Shown here piece after piece: positions 22,206-32,725 of a stretch of DNA of 64,000 bases (position 1 is its first letter; each line of letters opens with the position of its first letter). The notes beneath the pieces were generated by a model. It had not been told where the DNA came from. It made no database searches and saw nothing but the letters and a program-made list of their open reading frames with translations. Source of the DNA: Thinopyrum elongatum. Its lineage: Eukaryota > Streptophyta > Magnoliopsida > Poales > Poaceae. Location of the stretch: positions 329,464,853 to 329,528,852 of the forward strand of contig CM022301.1 of NCBI GenBank assembly GCA_011799875.1. Direction: 5' to 3'. The translations under genes and the position numbers were made by a program.

Positions 22206-23618
22206 TGATACGTCTCCATCGTATCTACTTTTCCTAACGCTTTTCCTCTTGTTTTGGACTCTAATTTGCATGATTTGAATGAAACTAACCCGGACTGACG
22301 CTGTTTTCAGCAGAACTACCATGGTGTTATTTTTGTGCAGAAATAAAAGTTCTCGGATTGGAACGAAACTTCTCGGGGATTTTTTTATATAATAAAAGAA
22401 AATTTCTGGAGCCAAGAACCACAGGAGGGGGGCACCTGGGTGGGCACAACCCACCAGGGCGCGCCCCCCTCCAGGCGCGCCCAGGTGGGTTGTCCCCACC
22501 TGGTGGCCCCGCAAACTCCAACCCTGATCCTATAAAGTCATATTTTCGGAGAAAAAAATCAGGGAGAAAGAATTATCGCGTTTCACGAGACGGAGCCGCC
22601 GCCACCTCCTGTTCTTCGTCGGGAGGCCAGATCTAGAGTCCGTTCAGTACTCCGGAGAGGGGGATCTTCGATCTTCGTCATCACCAACCCTTCTCCATCG
22701 CCAATTCCATGATGCTCCCCACCGGGAGTGAGTAATTCCTTCGTAGGCTCGCTGGTCGGTGAGGATTTGGATGAGATTCATCATGTAATCGAGTTAGTTT
22801 TGTTAGGGCTTGATCCCTAGTATCCATTATGTTCTGAGATTGATGTTGCTATGACTTTGCCATGCTTAATGCTTGTCACTTTGGGCCCGGGTGCCATGAT
22901 TTCAGATCTGAACCGTTTATGTTATCACCATTATATCTATGTTCTAGATCCGATCTTGCAAGTTATAGTCACCTACTACGTGTTATGATCCGGCAACCCC
23001 AGAGTGACAATAGTTGGGACACTTCCCGGTGATGACCGTAGTTTGAGGAGTTCATGTATTCACTATGTGTTAATGCTTTGTTCCGGTTCTCTATTAAAAG
23101 GAGGCCTTAATATCCCTTAGTTTCCAATAGGACCCCGCTGCCACGGGAGGGTAGGACAAAAGATGTGATGCAAGTTCTTTCCATAAGCACGTATCACTAT
23201 TTACGGAATACATGCCTACATTATATTTATGAACTGGAGCTAGTGCTGTATCGCCCTAGGTTATGACTGTTATATGATGAATATCATCCAACGAATTCAC
23301 CAATCCAATGCCTACGAATTTCTCTAATATTGTTCTTGCTAAGTTACCACTGCTATTGTTACTCTTGCACTTGCTACAAAATCATTGCTATTACTGTTAC
23401 CGTTACTATTGCTGTTGCTACTACTATCAAAACTATCATACTACTTTGCTACTGATCGCTTTGCTGCAGATAATTAATCTCCAGGTGTGGTTGAATTGAT
23501 AACTCAGCTGCTAATACTTGCAAATATTCTTTGGCTCCCCTTGTGTCGAATCAATAAATTTGGGTTGAATACTCTACCCTCGAAAACTGTTGCGATCCCC
23601 TATACTTGTGGGTTATCA
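22206..23618 (+). repeat. 3' LTR of gypsy element 2
   Basis: 1413 bp, TG...CA, nearly identical to 14014-15428, including the GC-rich hairpin (about 22427-22505). The main differences are single substitutions and a short indel in the C-rich loop of the hairpin. Confidence 0.93.
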
Positions 23619-23623
23619 GTAGC

Positions 23624-25346
23624 ACATCAGAGAAAACCGTTCCCGTGATGCCTACACCAACTAGAGAGGAAGGTAATGATGATGATCATGAAACTTCAGA
23701 TCAAGTTACTACTGGACCTCGTAGGTCGACCAGAACACATTCCGCACCAGTGTGTGGTACGGTGATCCTGTCCTGGAAGTCATGTTGTTGGACAACGATG
23801 AACCTACGAACTATGAAGAAGCTATGAGAAGCCCAGATTCTGACAAATGGCTTAAGGCCATGAAAGCTGAGATAGGATCCATGTATGAGAACAAAGTATG
23901 GACTTTGGTGGACTTGCCTGATGATCGGCAAGCCATTGAGAATAAATGTATCTTTAAGAGGAAGACGGATGCTGACGGTAATATCACTATCTACAAAGCT
24001 CGACTTGTTGCAAAAGGTTTTTGACAAGTTTAAGGGGTTGACTACGATGAGACTTTCTCACCCGTAGCGATGCTTAAGTCTGTCCGAATCATGTTAGCAA
24101 TTGCCGCATTTTATGATTATGAAATATGGCAAATGGACGTCAAAACTGCATTCCTTAACGGGTTTCTTAAGGAAGAGTTGTATATGATGCAACCGGAAGG
24201 TTTTGTCGATCCTAAAGGTGCTAACAAAGTGTGCAAGCTCTAGCGATCCATCTATGGACTGGTGCAAGCATCTCGGAGTTGGAATAAATGCTTTGATGAG
24301 GTGATCAAAGCATTTGGTTTTATACAGACTTATGGTGAAACCTGTATTTACAAGAAAGTGAGTGGGAGCTCTGTAGCATTTCTAATAATTATATGTGGAT
24401 GACATATTGCTGATTGGAAATGATATAGAATTTCTGGATAGCATAAAAGGATACTTGAATAAGAATTTTTCAGTGAAAGACCTCGGTGAAGCCGCTTATA
24501 TATTGGGCATCAAGATCTATAGGGATAGATCAAGACGCTTAATAGGACTTTCACAAAGCACATACCTTGATAAGATTTTGAAGAAGTTCAAAATGGATCA
24601 GTCCAAGAAGGGGTTCTTGCCTGTTTTACAAGGTGTGAAATTGAGTAAGACTCAAAGCCTGACCACGGCAGAAAATAGAGAGAGAATGAAAGTCATATCC
24701 TATGCCTCAGCCATATGTTCTATAATGTGTCTTGCCATAAGTATGGCAGGGAGGTACCAAAGTAATTCAGGAGTGGATCACTGGACAGCGGTCAAGAATA
24801 TCCTGAAGTACCTGAAAAGGACCAAGGATATGTTTCTTGTTTATGGAGGTGACTAAGAGCTTGTCGTAAAGGGTTACGTCGATCCTAGCTTCGACACAGA
24901 TCCTGATGACTCTTAAGTCACAAACCGGATACATGTTTGTATTGAATGGTGGAGCTGTCAGTTGGTGCAGTTCTAAGCAGAGCGTCGTGGCGGGATCTAC
25001 GTGTGAAGCGGAGTACATAGCTGCTTCGGAAGCAGCGCATGAAGGAGTCTGGATGAAGGAGTTCATATCCGATCTAGGGGTAATACCCAGTGCATCTGGT
25101 CCAATGACAATCTTTTGTGACAACACTGGAGCAATTGCCATAGCCAAGGAGTCGAGGTTTCACAAGAGAACCAAACACATCAAGCGACGCTTCAACTCCA
25201 TTCTCGAATATGTCGAGGATGGAGACATAGAAATTTGTAAAGTACATACGGATCTGAATGTAGCAGACCTGTTGACTAAGCCTCTTCCACGAGCAAAACA
25301 TGATCAACACCAAGACTCAATGGGTGTTAGATTCATTACAATGTAA
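23624..25346 (+). pseudogene. Copia reverse transcriptase-RNase H, broken
   Basis: This continues the copia polyprotein after the gypsy insertion. RT text: NYEEAMRSPDSDKWLKAM, YKARLVAKGF, QMDVKTAFLNG, and the catalytic YVDD at 24392-24403 followed by ILLIGND. RNase H text: GYMFVLNGGAVSW, STCEAEYIAASEA, FCDNTGAIAIA, KHIKRRF and VADLLTKPL. Stops occur at 24022-24024 (CGA to TGA) and 24241-24243, a +1 shift falls just before YVDD, and further stops lie near 24854 and 24914. The order RT then RNase H after integrase confirms the Ty1/copia class. It is not functional. Confidence 0.9.
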
Positions 25347-25379
25347 TCTAGATTATTAACTCTATTGCAAGTGGGAGAC

Positions 25380-26726
25380 TGATGGAAATATGCCCTAGAG
25401 GCAATAATAAAGTTGTTATTATTATATTTCCTTATTCATGATAAAAGGTTTATTATTCATGCTAGAATTGTATTGACCGGAAACTTAAATACATGTGTGG
25501 ATACATGAACAAATACCGTGTCCCTAGTGAGCCTCTACTAGACTAGCTCATTGATCAGAGATGATTAAGGTTTCCTAACCATAGACATGAGTTGTCATTT
25601 GATAACGGGATCACATCATTAGGAGAATGATGTGATGGACAAGACCCAACCGTTTGCATAGCATATGATCATTCAGTTTATTGCTACTGCTTTCTTAATG
25701 TTAAATACATGTTTTTTCGACCATGAGATCATGCAACTCCCGGACTCCGGAGGAATGCCTTGTGTGCCATCAAACGTCACAACGTAACTGGGTGATCATA
25801 AAGGTGCTCTACAGGTATCTCTGAAGGTGTTTGTTGGGTTGTTGGGTTGGCATGGATCGAGACTGGGATTTGTCACTCCGTGTGACGGAGAGGTATCTCT
25901 GGGCCCTCTCGGTAATACAGCATCACAAGAAGCTTACAAGCAAAGTGACTAAGGAGTTAGTTACAGGATGATGTATTACGGAACGAGTAAAGAGACTTGC
26001 CAGTAACGAGATTGAACTAGATATGGAGATACCAACGATCGAATCTCGGGCAAGTAACATACCGATGGACGAAAGGAACTATGTATGTTGTCATAAAGGT
26101 TCGACCGATAAAGATCTTCGTAGAATATGTAGGAACCAATATGGGCATCCAGGTCCCGCTATTGGTTATTGACCGGAGAAGCGTCTCGGTCATGTCTACA
26201 TCATTCTCGAACCCATAGGGTCCGCACGCTTAACGTTCGTTGACGATATAGTATTATATGAGTTATGTATGTTGGTGACCGAATGTTGTTCGGAGTCCCG
26301 GATGAGATCACGGACATGACGAGGAGCTCCGGAATGGTCCAGAGGTAAAGATTGATATATAGGATGATATGGTCGGGTCAAGGGGTAAGGCCCACGGGGC
26401 TTTAGGTCGGTGCAAAAGAAAGTTTTGCGGAGGTCAGGGACCAGATGCCAGGGACCCTGGCGTCTGGCCCTGTGCCAGACACCGAGGCCCATGGCGTCTG
26501 GGCCAGACGCCGAGGACCGTGGCGTTTGGTACTGAAGTCTGAGAAGAACTCTTGCCTTGCGGGCTAAACCGACTTTGAGGAGGCTCTTTCTCCAAGAAAC
26601 GACCCCATGGCTTAGCGATCTTCAAGGGTATTAAGATGTTCTCCTCCTCTCATAGCTATGCATCTCCATGGATAGATCTTGCATGTGCGTAGAAATTTTT
26701 TGTTTTCCATGCAACGTTCCCCAACA
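25380..26726 (+). repeat. 3' LTR of the copia element
   Basis: It begins TGATGGAAATATGCCCTAGA right after the purine tract AAGTGGGAGAC and ends ...GTTCCCCAACA, about 1.35 kb. The text (GGATTTGTCACTCCGTGTGA, GGAACGAGTAAAGAGACTTG) is that of the Angela/BARE/WIS LTR group. A TATA-like GATATATAGG lies near 26353. The usual TGTTGG start is TGATGG here. Confidence 0.88.
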
Positions 26727-27390
26727 ACCAAGTGGTCCGGTGAGCATGCAACTTCGGTGCGTCGCCCGAGGGGCAAAATTCGGCTATTTAAGCCGACGGT
26801 GACCCTCAACCCTAGCCATAGTCCCATTTCCATCCCTTCCGCACTGCCACCCATCACATCCGCTCGCAGGTTAGAGCTCATCGTCCGCCTGTATCCACGG
26901 CCCGGGAGCGGATCACCACCTACGTGATGCTCACTCCGGAGCGCCGGTTGCAGCTCCTAGAGGAGATCCGAGCCTGTCACGGCACTCGAATTGCAGCCGG
27001 CCACCTTCGGACTCTCCGGAGCATGATGGTGATGACGAGGAGGAGTACGCATCGATGCAGACATGGAGGATGGGGAAGAGGAGGATGGGAAGGCGGATAC
27101 GGCGCCTCTGGCTGCCGGATTCAGCATCGACGAAGCGCAAGTGGTGTATGAGGTTGCCCAAGCGGAGGAGGACATGGAGCAGCAAGCCTTCCTCGACTCC
27201 ATCCACTCGGAGGCGGAAGTGGAGGGAACTGTTGCTACCTCTGTGAGGCACTGGCGGAGGTCAACGGACTCTTTGCGGACATGGAGTCCGACGAGGAGCC
27301 GGAGCTGCGGGAGGCAACCAATGACCAGAAGGCAGGCCCATCCGAGACTGTTGCCACAAAGGTCATCTACATCTCCGACGACGAATAGTA
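26727..27390 (+). pseudogene. Broken gene for an acidic protein, family unknown
   Basis: A TATA-like CTATTTAAG near 26783 is followed by an Arg/Pro-rich leader and then a Glu/Asp-rich coding region (MEDGEEEDGKADTAPL, DEAQVVYEVAQAEEDME). The coding text is spread over at least three frames, with shifts near 27060 and 27240. It ends with NGLFADMESDEEPE and VIYISDDE before a TAG at 27386-27388. It abuts the copia LTR exactly. The right side ends in TCCGGCTGTAGATGCTC, a PIF/Harbinger-like terminal sequence, so this may be cargo or a relic inside a DNA transposon. No function can be given. Confidence 0.5.
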
Positions 27391-27571
27391 GTAGGTTTTA
27401 TCTATGTAGTGGTACGTAGCTTTTGGTTGCATGGCGTAGTATGGATTTGAGGTACGTGGTTGCACCGGACGCAAAATGAGGGTTAACCGGGCCATTTCTG
27501 CCTTTGCGCCAGGAGGCATCCACATACGTATAGAGGACCAGATTAGCTAGGTCCGGCTGTAGATGCTCTTA

Positions 27572-28490
27572 GAGCATCTCCAATAGAAGATGCAAATTTG
27601 GAGATGTAAACCTCCAAAAAGTGCTTTTTACATCTCCAAAAAAGAGGCAACTCCAACAGATGATGCATATTGGAGAAGTAAAACTGTAACTCCAATAGAT
27701 GATGCAAAATGAAGATGTAAAAACTAGTGGGCGGCGGCCGAATCGGGGCGGCGGCAGTGGGGACGGTGGCGGCGCGACGCTATTCGGGGCGGCGGTGTCG
27801 GGGCGGCGACGGCTGTGCGTGGGGGCGACGAAGGGCCGTCGAAGGGACGCCGGGGGTGGTGAATTGGGACGGCGGTGGCACGAATCGGGGCGGCGGTGCA
27901 GCAGTAGAGGAGCGGCCATTCAAGGAGGAGCATCAGCGGAGGAGCGGCGACGGGCCGGTGGCGGAGAAGCGGCCAATTTGGCTGATTTGGAGGCGGGCGA
28001 CGGCGGAGAAGCGGCGGAACCGAAGGCGGGGGCGGTGGAGCATCCAGATCTGGCAGTGGGGCGGCAGCCGCGACGACGACCAGCCGGGGTGGGGCAAGAC
28101 CGGGCTGCGGCATGGCGGCGGCATGAAGGCGGAGGCGGGATTAGGGACGATGGTCGCGCCGACGAAGGCCCCGGCGGGGTGGGCGGCTGCGGCGGAGGAG
28201 GCGGCAGGGTCGCCGGAGTCGGCCATGGCCCGGGTGGCGGTCGGCGGGCGGGCGACTGACGGGCGGACGGAAGGAAAATGAAAGCGGTTGGGCAGTTGGC
28301 TCACGGCCGCCGTTTTTACATCTTCTGTAGGTGGAGATGTATTTGCACCGCGAAGTGTTGTAATTTACATCTCCGGGAGGTGGAGATGTAATTTTTTTTG
28401 CATCTACATCATGTGCTGGAGAAGTGTTTTGGGCTCTAGAGATGCACAAGTTAGGTATTTTTACATCTACATCTTCTATTGGACATGCTC
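27572..28490. mobile_element. MITE-like DNA transposon with GC-rich cargo
   Basis: The left end GAGCATCTCCAATAGAAGAT and the right end, read on the other strand, GAGCATGTCCAATAGAAGAT form terminal inverted repeats. Subterminal repeats of GGAGATGTAAA type occur on both sides. The left flank is TTA; the right flank is CTA, so a 3-bp TWA-type duplication is only approximate. About 27725-28290 is a sharply GC-rich (GGC/GGCG) insert unlike the AT-rich arms. On the minus strand it holds an Ala/Pro-rich frame including MADSGDPAASSAAAAHPAG, which looks like a captured 5' exon of a host gene. Superfamily uncertain (PIF/Harbinger or Mutator-like). Confidence 0.55.
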
Positions 28491-28539
28491 CTATAAATGT
28501 ATTTTGTTGAGGCACTCCTATAGATGTATTTTTTTTACA

Positions 28540-28755
28540 GGAAGGGATACTTTATTAACTCAAATAACGGTTACATCATCCGTTAGGAATTTAACAAGAA
28601 AACTAGAAGGTGCATCCGCCCAAACACAAGGGTCGTTTCCACACCCCCACTTTGTCAGCTCGTGAGCTACTACATTTGTACTACATTTGACTCTCTAAAG
28701 CAATGCTCAATAGTAACCTTTCCAAAATCACTCAAGATATTTCGACAATCATCTA
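28540..28755 (-). mobile_element. LINE 3'-end fragment
   Basis: Read on the minus strand the segment translates to IEHCFRESNVV and ARELTKWG, the end of the LINE-type RNase H domain, then a short 3' UTR with AATAAAG and an A-rich tail. Stops interrupt it. It is 5'-truncated, as is usual for LINEs. Confidence 0.6.
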
Positions 28756-28993
28756 GCATAGAGTTTTTTTTTTGAGGCACTTTGTTGAGATAATCTTATT
28801 TTTTGAGGCACTTTGACTCTAGCATAGAGTTTTTTTAGGCAACTCTAGCATAGAGTTGCTCTTAAATATTGTGAAACATCATCACACACTTTTGCGGTAA
28901 GTTCGGCCCAACTCATCCTTCCTCGGGTCTGGGCCGCTACTCCCACTGTCTTGACCGGCCTCTGCGTCCTCGGCAACAAAAAAACACCGCGGC
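28756..28993 (+). promoter_or_regulatory. Upstream region of the TrmO-family gene
   Basis: It contains three short direct repeats of CTAGCATAGAG with T-runs (28755-28860), then about 130 bp leading to the ATG. No clear TATA box is visible, consistent with a housekeeping gene. Confidence 0.4.
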
Positions 28994-31803
28994 ATGGCGC
29001 GTTTGCAGAGCCTCGCCGCCCTCGCCGCGGCCGCCGTCCTCGCAGGTACCCCCTCCTTCCCCTAACCTCGTGGATCCAAGTGTCAAACACTTGCCTCTCC
29101 TTCCTCACAGACGCACCTACTCTCTGCTGCAGGCCTGCTCTACAAACGCAAGTGCGGTCGCTTGACCGCGCGGGTGCGGGAGCTAGAGGACTCCCTGGCC
29201 GACGCCGTGGAGAAGGCCGCCGCAGAGCGCCGCGGCAGGGTTCGGGCTCAGCAGGTCGGCCCCCCACGAAGCTCCGCAGGTTCAACTTTGCGCATTTAAC
29301 TCATATTGCTTCGCTTCGATTTTGGCAGTCACTACGGAGGGCCCTGAGCGAGCAGGGGACGAACCCGGACAAGGGGAAGCCAGTCAAGGCTCCGGCTTCG
29401 TACCCGATGGCGGCTATCGGCACCGTGCAGTCCTGCTTCTCCACTAGGTGCTGTTCTGTCACTCAACGAGCTTGATTACTCGGAGCTGGTGATGTATGCA
29501 TGAAGGCGTGTGGTCTTATGTGTATGGATGTTTGTTTCTGCAGGAATGGTACACCGAGACAGCCTTTGGTAGTGCCGCTGGCCAGAGCGACCGTGGTGCT
29601 TAATCCTGCCCGTGTTGCGGCCGAAGCGCTAGAGGGGCTTGCTAGTTACTCGCATTGTTGGATCCTCTATGTGTTCCATCTGAACACTGATCTTGATAAA
29701 ATGTGGAAAGACCCTGCTAGATCCAAGCTAAAAGCAAAGGTGTGATTTGTTCTTGATTCTTAGCTGGTTCTAGTTCTTAATCAGATAGTTGTTGTTCTGA
29801 ATGTTATCGTGGATATGGGGCTGAACTAGTGAATTCTTCTGTTTTCGTGGAAGGTGAGAGTGCCTAGATTGAAAGGGGGCAAGATGGGGTTTTTGGCAAC
29901 TAGAACTCCGCATCGACCTAATCCAATTGGACTCAGTGTAGCAAAGGTAAGTAATAAGTATCTTTCTGGGACCCAGCCTTTTCTTCTTATTTTATTGTCC
30001 CTAATTACCTATAGTCTGCGTCGCATAAGGATGGAGTGGAGGTGTCACTCAGAAATAGCACAATGTATATATCCAAATACTATCGCCATTTGGAACGTAT
30101 ATTGATGGGCCATGACATAAAAGTGTACTTAGATTTAGGACTGCTAGCATTTGCGGAACTTGTAGAAAGTAATCTGAAAGATAATAATTATCAGTTTGTT
30201 GCTTACATTGTGCGGAAGGACATCTTTTGCACTACAAGTGTCCACACAGAGATGTATCTGGAGAGATTGTATTCTGACCACTGCTGCAATACATGCTACA
30301 CTGTCACTTCAACTATAAGAAAAGTAACTAATGTGCCTGATTTGATATTGACGAGAACTGAATCACATGCCTCTGTATAACCTTGTAGGATAGACCAGTG
30401 TGCAATATTTTATTAAATTGGATTATTGCCTATTTTGGTCATTCTTGCTTAGCATTCTATTATGCCTTGAGATTTTTTATGTCTTAACTTTTACTTGAGC
30501 CTTTTCTAGGTGGAGGCAGTGGATGGACATGCAATTTTGCTTTCTGGAGTAGATTTGGTTGATGGCACGGTACTGCATTAAGTGCTTATGTTCCCCAGCA
30601 TTATACAACTGATTTGAACAAATTCAGCAATGTTAGCTACTTAGTTGCGAACTCTTCCTAATATATTGCACCTCCATCTACAGCCTGTACTTGATATTAA
30701 ACCATATCTGCCATATTCTGATAGCGTTGAAGGCGCGACTATTCCTAATTGGTTAGAGGTACATACTATATGGCATGTTACTCCATCCATTACTCTCTTG
30801 ATCTTTACAGTTCATTTATTTTTCTGTTTGTTCTTCAGAACATATTTATTTTGTACTCCTTCGAGATTGTATATGTTTATAGCTACTCTTCTGTATTCAG
30901 ATGATGATTTCTCTTACCTAAACATCCCTACATGACCGGAAATATTTATTCTTCACCCTTTAGGCAGTTTTACACTTTTTTTATCTTACAAACTTCTCTA
31001 CTTTGATACTATTACTTAGAGGAAGCTCAGTATCTTGAAAATCCAATAGATGTATCTTATTTATCGTTTATAGGCCGAAAGTTCAGTTTTTGTGCTTTTG
31101 TCAAAGTATCACATATAGTTTATTTGCTACATATAACCTTGATGGCGGCAGGGGCACTTGTGGACTTCTTATGGCTATGTTCCAATCGGCTTACTCCTGG
31201 ATTATTTGCCATCTACTAATGCTGGATATTTTGTTCAAGCAGGTTGATGGTGCATTAGCTGTGGAGTCTATCCACTTTTCTGAGCACTTCATTTCTTCAC
31301 TTTCCAACTGCTGGGCGCATGTAGTAAGTGTTATGGTTGTTCAGAAAATTTTGCTTTGTATACTCTCTACAAAATGTTATTATTTTGGTCAATATACCGT
31401 AAAGCCAGTTTCTGACTTGAAGTTCATCAAACTTAATTTGTTTCAGCAAAAGCAGGCACTCTATGCCTCAGCAGACGAGTTTCAGGACCTGATCAAGGAG
31501 GTGCTCTCCTGGGACATCAGATCATTGTCTCAGCGACTCCGCCCTCACCAGGTGACCATTGAAAGCGAGGCGGATGATTGTGGTAGCAAAGCTGATAAGG
31601 ATTGCAGAAACAAAGAAGATTACCAAGCCGCTGACTCCTGCTCGATTGTAGTCTACCACCTTCATCTGGAAGGCATTGATGTGTCATACAAAATCGATGA
31701 AAATTCCAACATCATTGTTGACAATGCAGCCCTTCTCCCCAGTGCTGCAAACCAAAACAGGTCTAGCTACTTAACATGGAGGGATAAACTTAGTACTCTG
31801 TAG
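28994..31803 (+). CDS. TRMO: TrmO-family tRNA (t6A37-N6)-methyltransferase, nine exons
   Basis: Exons: 28994-29045, 29133-29254, 29329-29447, 29544-29739, 29854-29946, 30510-30569, 30684-30758, 31243-31323, 31447-31803. All introns are GT-AG, and the 1155-bp CDS gives 384 residues with no break. Residues about 5-20 are a hydrophobic segment (LQSLAALAAAAVLAGLLY), followed by a heptad-like helix (RLTARVRELEDSL). The UPF0066/TrmO domain runs from about 86 to 266 with IGTVQS, GTPRQP (100-105), RVPRLKGGKMGFLATR and PNPIGLS (in 165-191) and VDLVDGTPVLDIKPYLPYSD (208-227). Known role: SAM-dependent methylation of N6-threonylcarbamoyladenosine at tRNA position 37, using a beta-barrel fold unlike Rossmann enzymes. 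The C-terminal ~118 residues are poorly conserved. The family call is strong; localisation is inferred only. Confidence 0.92.
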
Positions 31804-32725
31804 GATAGTAGTTTTATATAAAACTTTTGGTAAGTCGCAGGAGCACAAGCTGCACAACGCTGTACAATATCATGAGGCTGATGAATTCAGTAGCAATCAG
31901 TACTCTATAATGCACCTGAATTTGTGGAGAATATATAATGATTTGCCATATAATCATCGCTCTTTCTAAACTTTGGATTTATCTTTGTATGCGTATTACA
32001 TAGCATAAACATGCGTCGTTTTTTTAATGTATATTGGCTTGAAAACTTAAGTGGTTGACAAGGAGAAAGTTCAAAAGGGGATTCATAACATGAAGGATCA
32101 GAAACGTGGAAGAGTAAATCGGCAAATGGAATTAAGGCTAACAGCTTGAGCAAGACCGTTATCTTCAACACTGATCAGCTAGAAGGTTTCCACTGTCAAG
32201 GTTAAAGTTCCTGTAAGAAGGTATGCATCTACCAGGTTACCATTTCAGCTAGGATGCATGCTATCATTCACCATCTCACTGTAATAACCTGTTCTGTCTG
32301 GTTACGCTATTGGCTTATTAATCTCATAGAGGATGAGTGGCATTCAATCAATATCTCATGACACCACATCACTTGTAAAAACATATGCCAGTTACATACA
32401 TAAATTGTTGAAATTGCAGGGATCATAAAGAAGCAGGTTGGAAATGCACGATGAATCCAATTAGATGAGCTTGCCTTTGGGGGTTTAATCAAGCTATACT
32501 TGAGCAATACAGGAGATTGGTAGCCAGTCAAATAAAATGAGATTCTGCAGTTCTAATTGTTTACAAGTTTAAACCCTGGCACAAATGACTATTTATTTAC
32601 ACATGTAGCTCAAGAATGCTAATTTCCAGGGTTGAACATATTTGCTTAGGGAGCTCACTGAGATAACAGGGAGCTAAAAATGTACTGAACTTCAGTTGAG
32701 TTCCACTTGCAGGCTAGTATTTTTT
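31804..32725. other. Intergenic DNA between two convergent genes
   Basis: It holds the 3' UTRs of the TrmO-family gene (+) and the glutamate-receptor-like gene (-). Short frames without homology. No transposon end is recognised. Confidence 0.6.

Larger units (their letters stand above)
14014..23618 (+). mobile_element. Gypsy LTR retrotransposon 2, complete, non-autonomous
   Basis: 5' LTR 14014-15428 and 3' LTR 22206-23618 in the same orientation; the flanking target duplication is GTAGG (14009-14013) and GTAGC (23619-23623), one mismatch. Removing the element joins the copia text cleanly (GAAAGTAG / CACATCAG). The element has a tRNA-Asp-type primer site, a decayed gag-protease, an extra Athila-like ORF, a long non-coding 3' region and a polypurine-like tract, but no RT or integrase. 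By eye the first 600 bp of the LTRs differ at about 20 positions, so the insertion is not recent. Confidence 0.95.
11178..26726 (+). mobile_element. Angela/BARE/WIS-like copia element, interrupted, 5' LTR missing
   Basis: Two halves, 11178-14013 and 23619-26726, are separated by gypsy element 2. Gene order is gag, protease, integrase / RT, RNase H, 3' LTR, i.e. Ty1/copia. The 5' LTR and primer site are absent, the left boundary being the LTR of gypsy element 1. Several in-frame stops and a frameshift show the copy is dead. The assignment rests on the leader, gag start, integrase text and an LTR beginning TGATGGAAATATGCCCTAGA, all typical of the Angela/BARE group. Confidence 0.9.

Noticed and set aside
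27724..28304. Long Pro/Ala/Arg-rich frames in the GC-rich block
   Set aside because: Low-complexity composition and open on both strands. At most a captured exon; not annotated as a gene.
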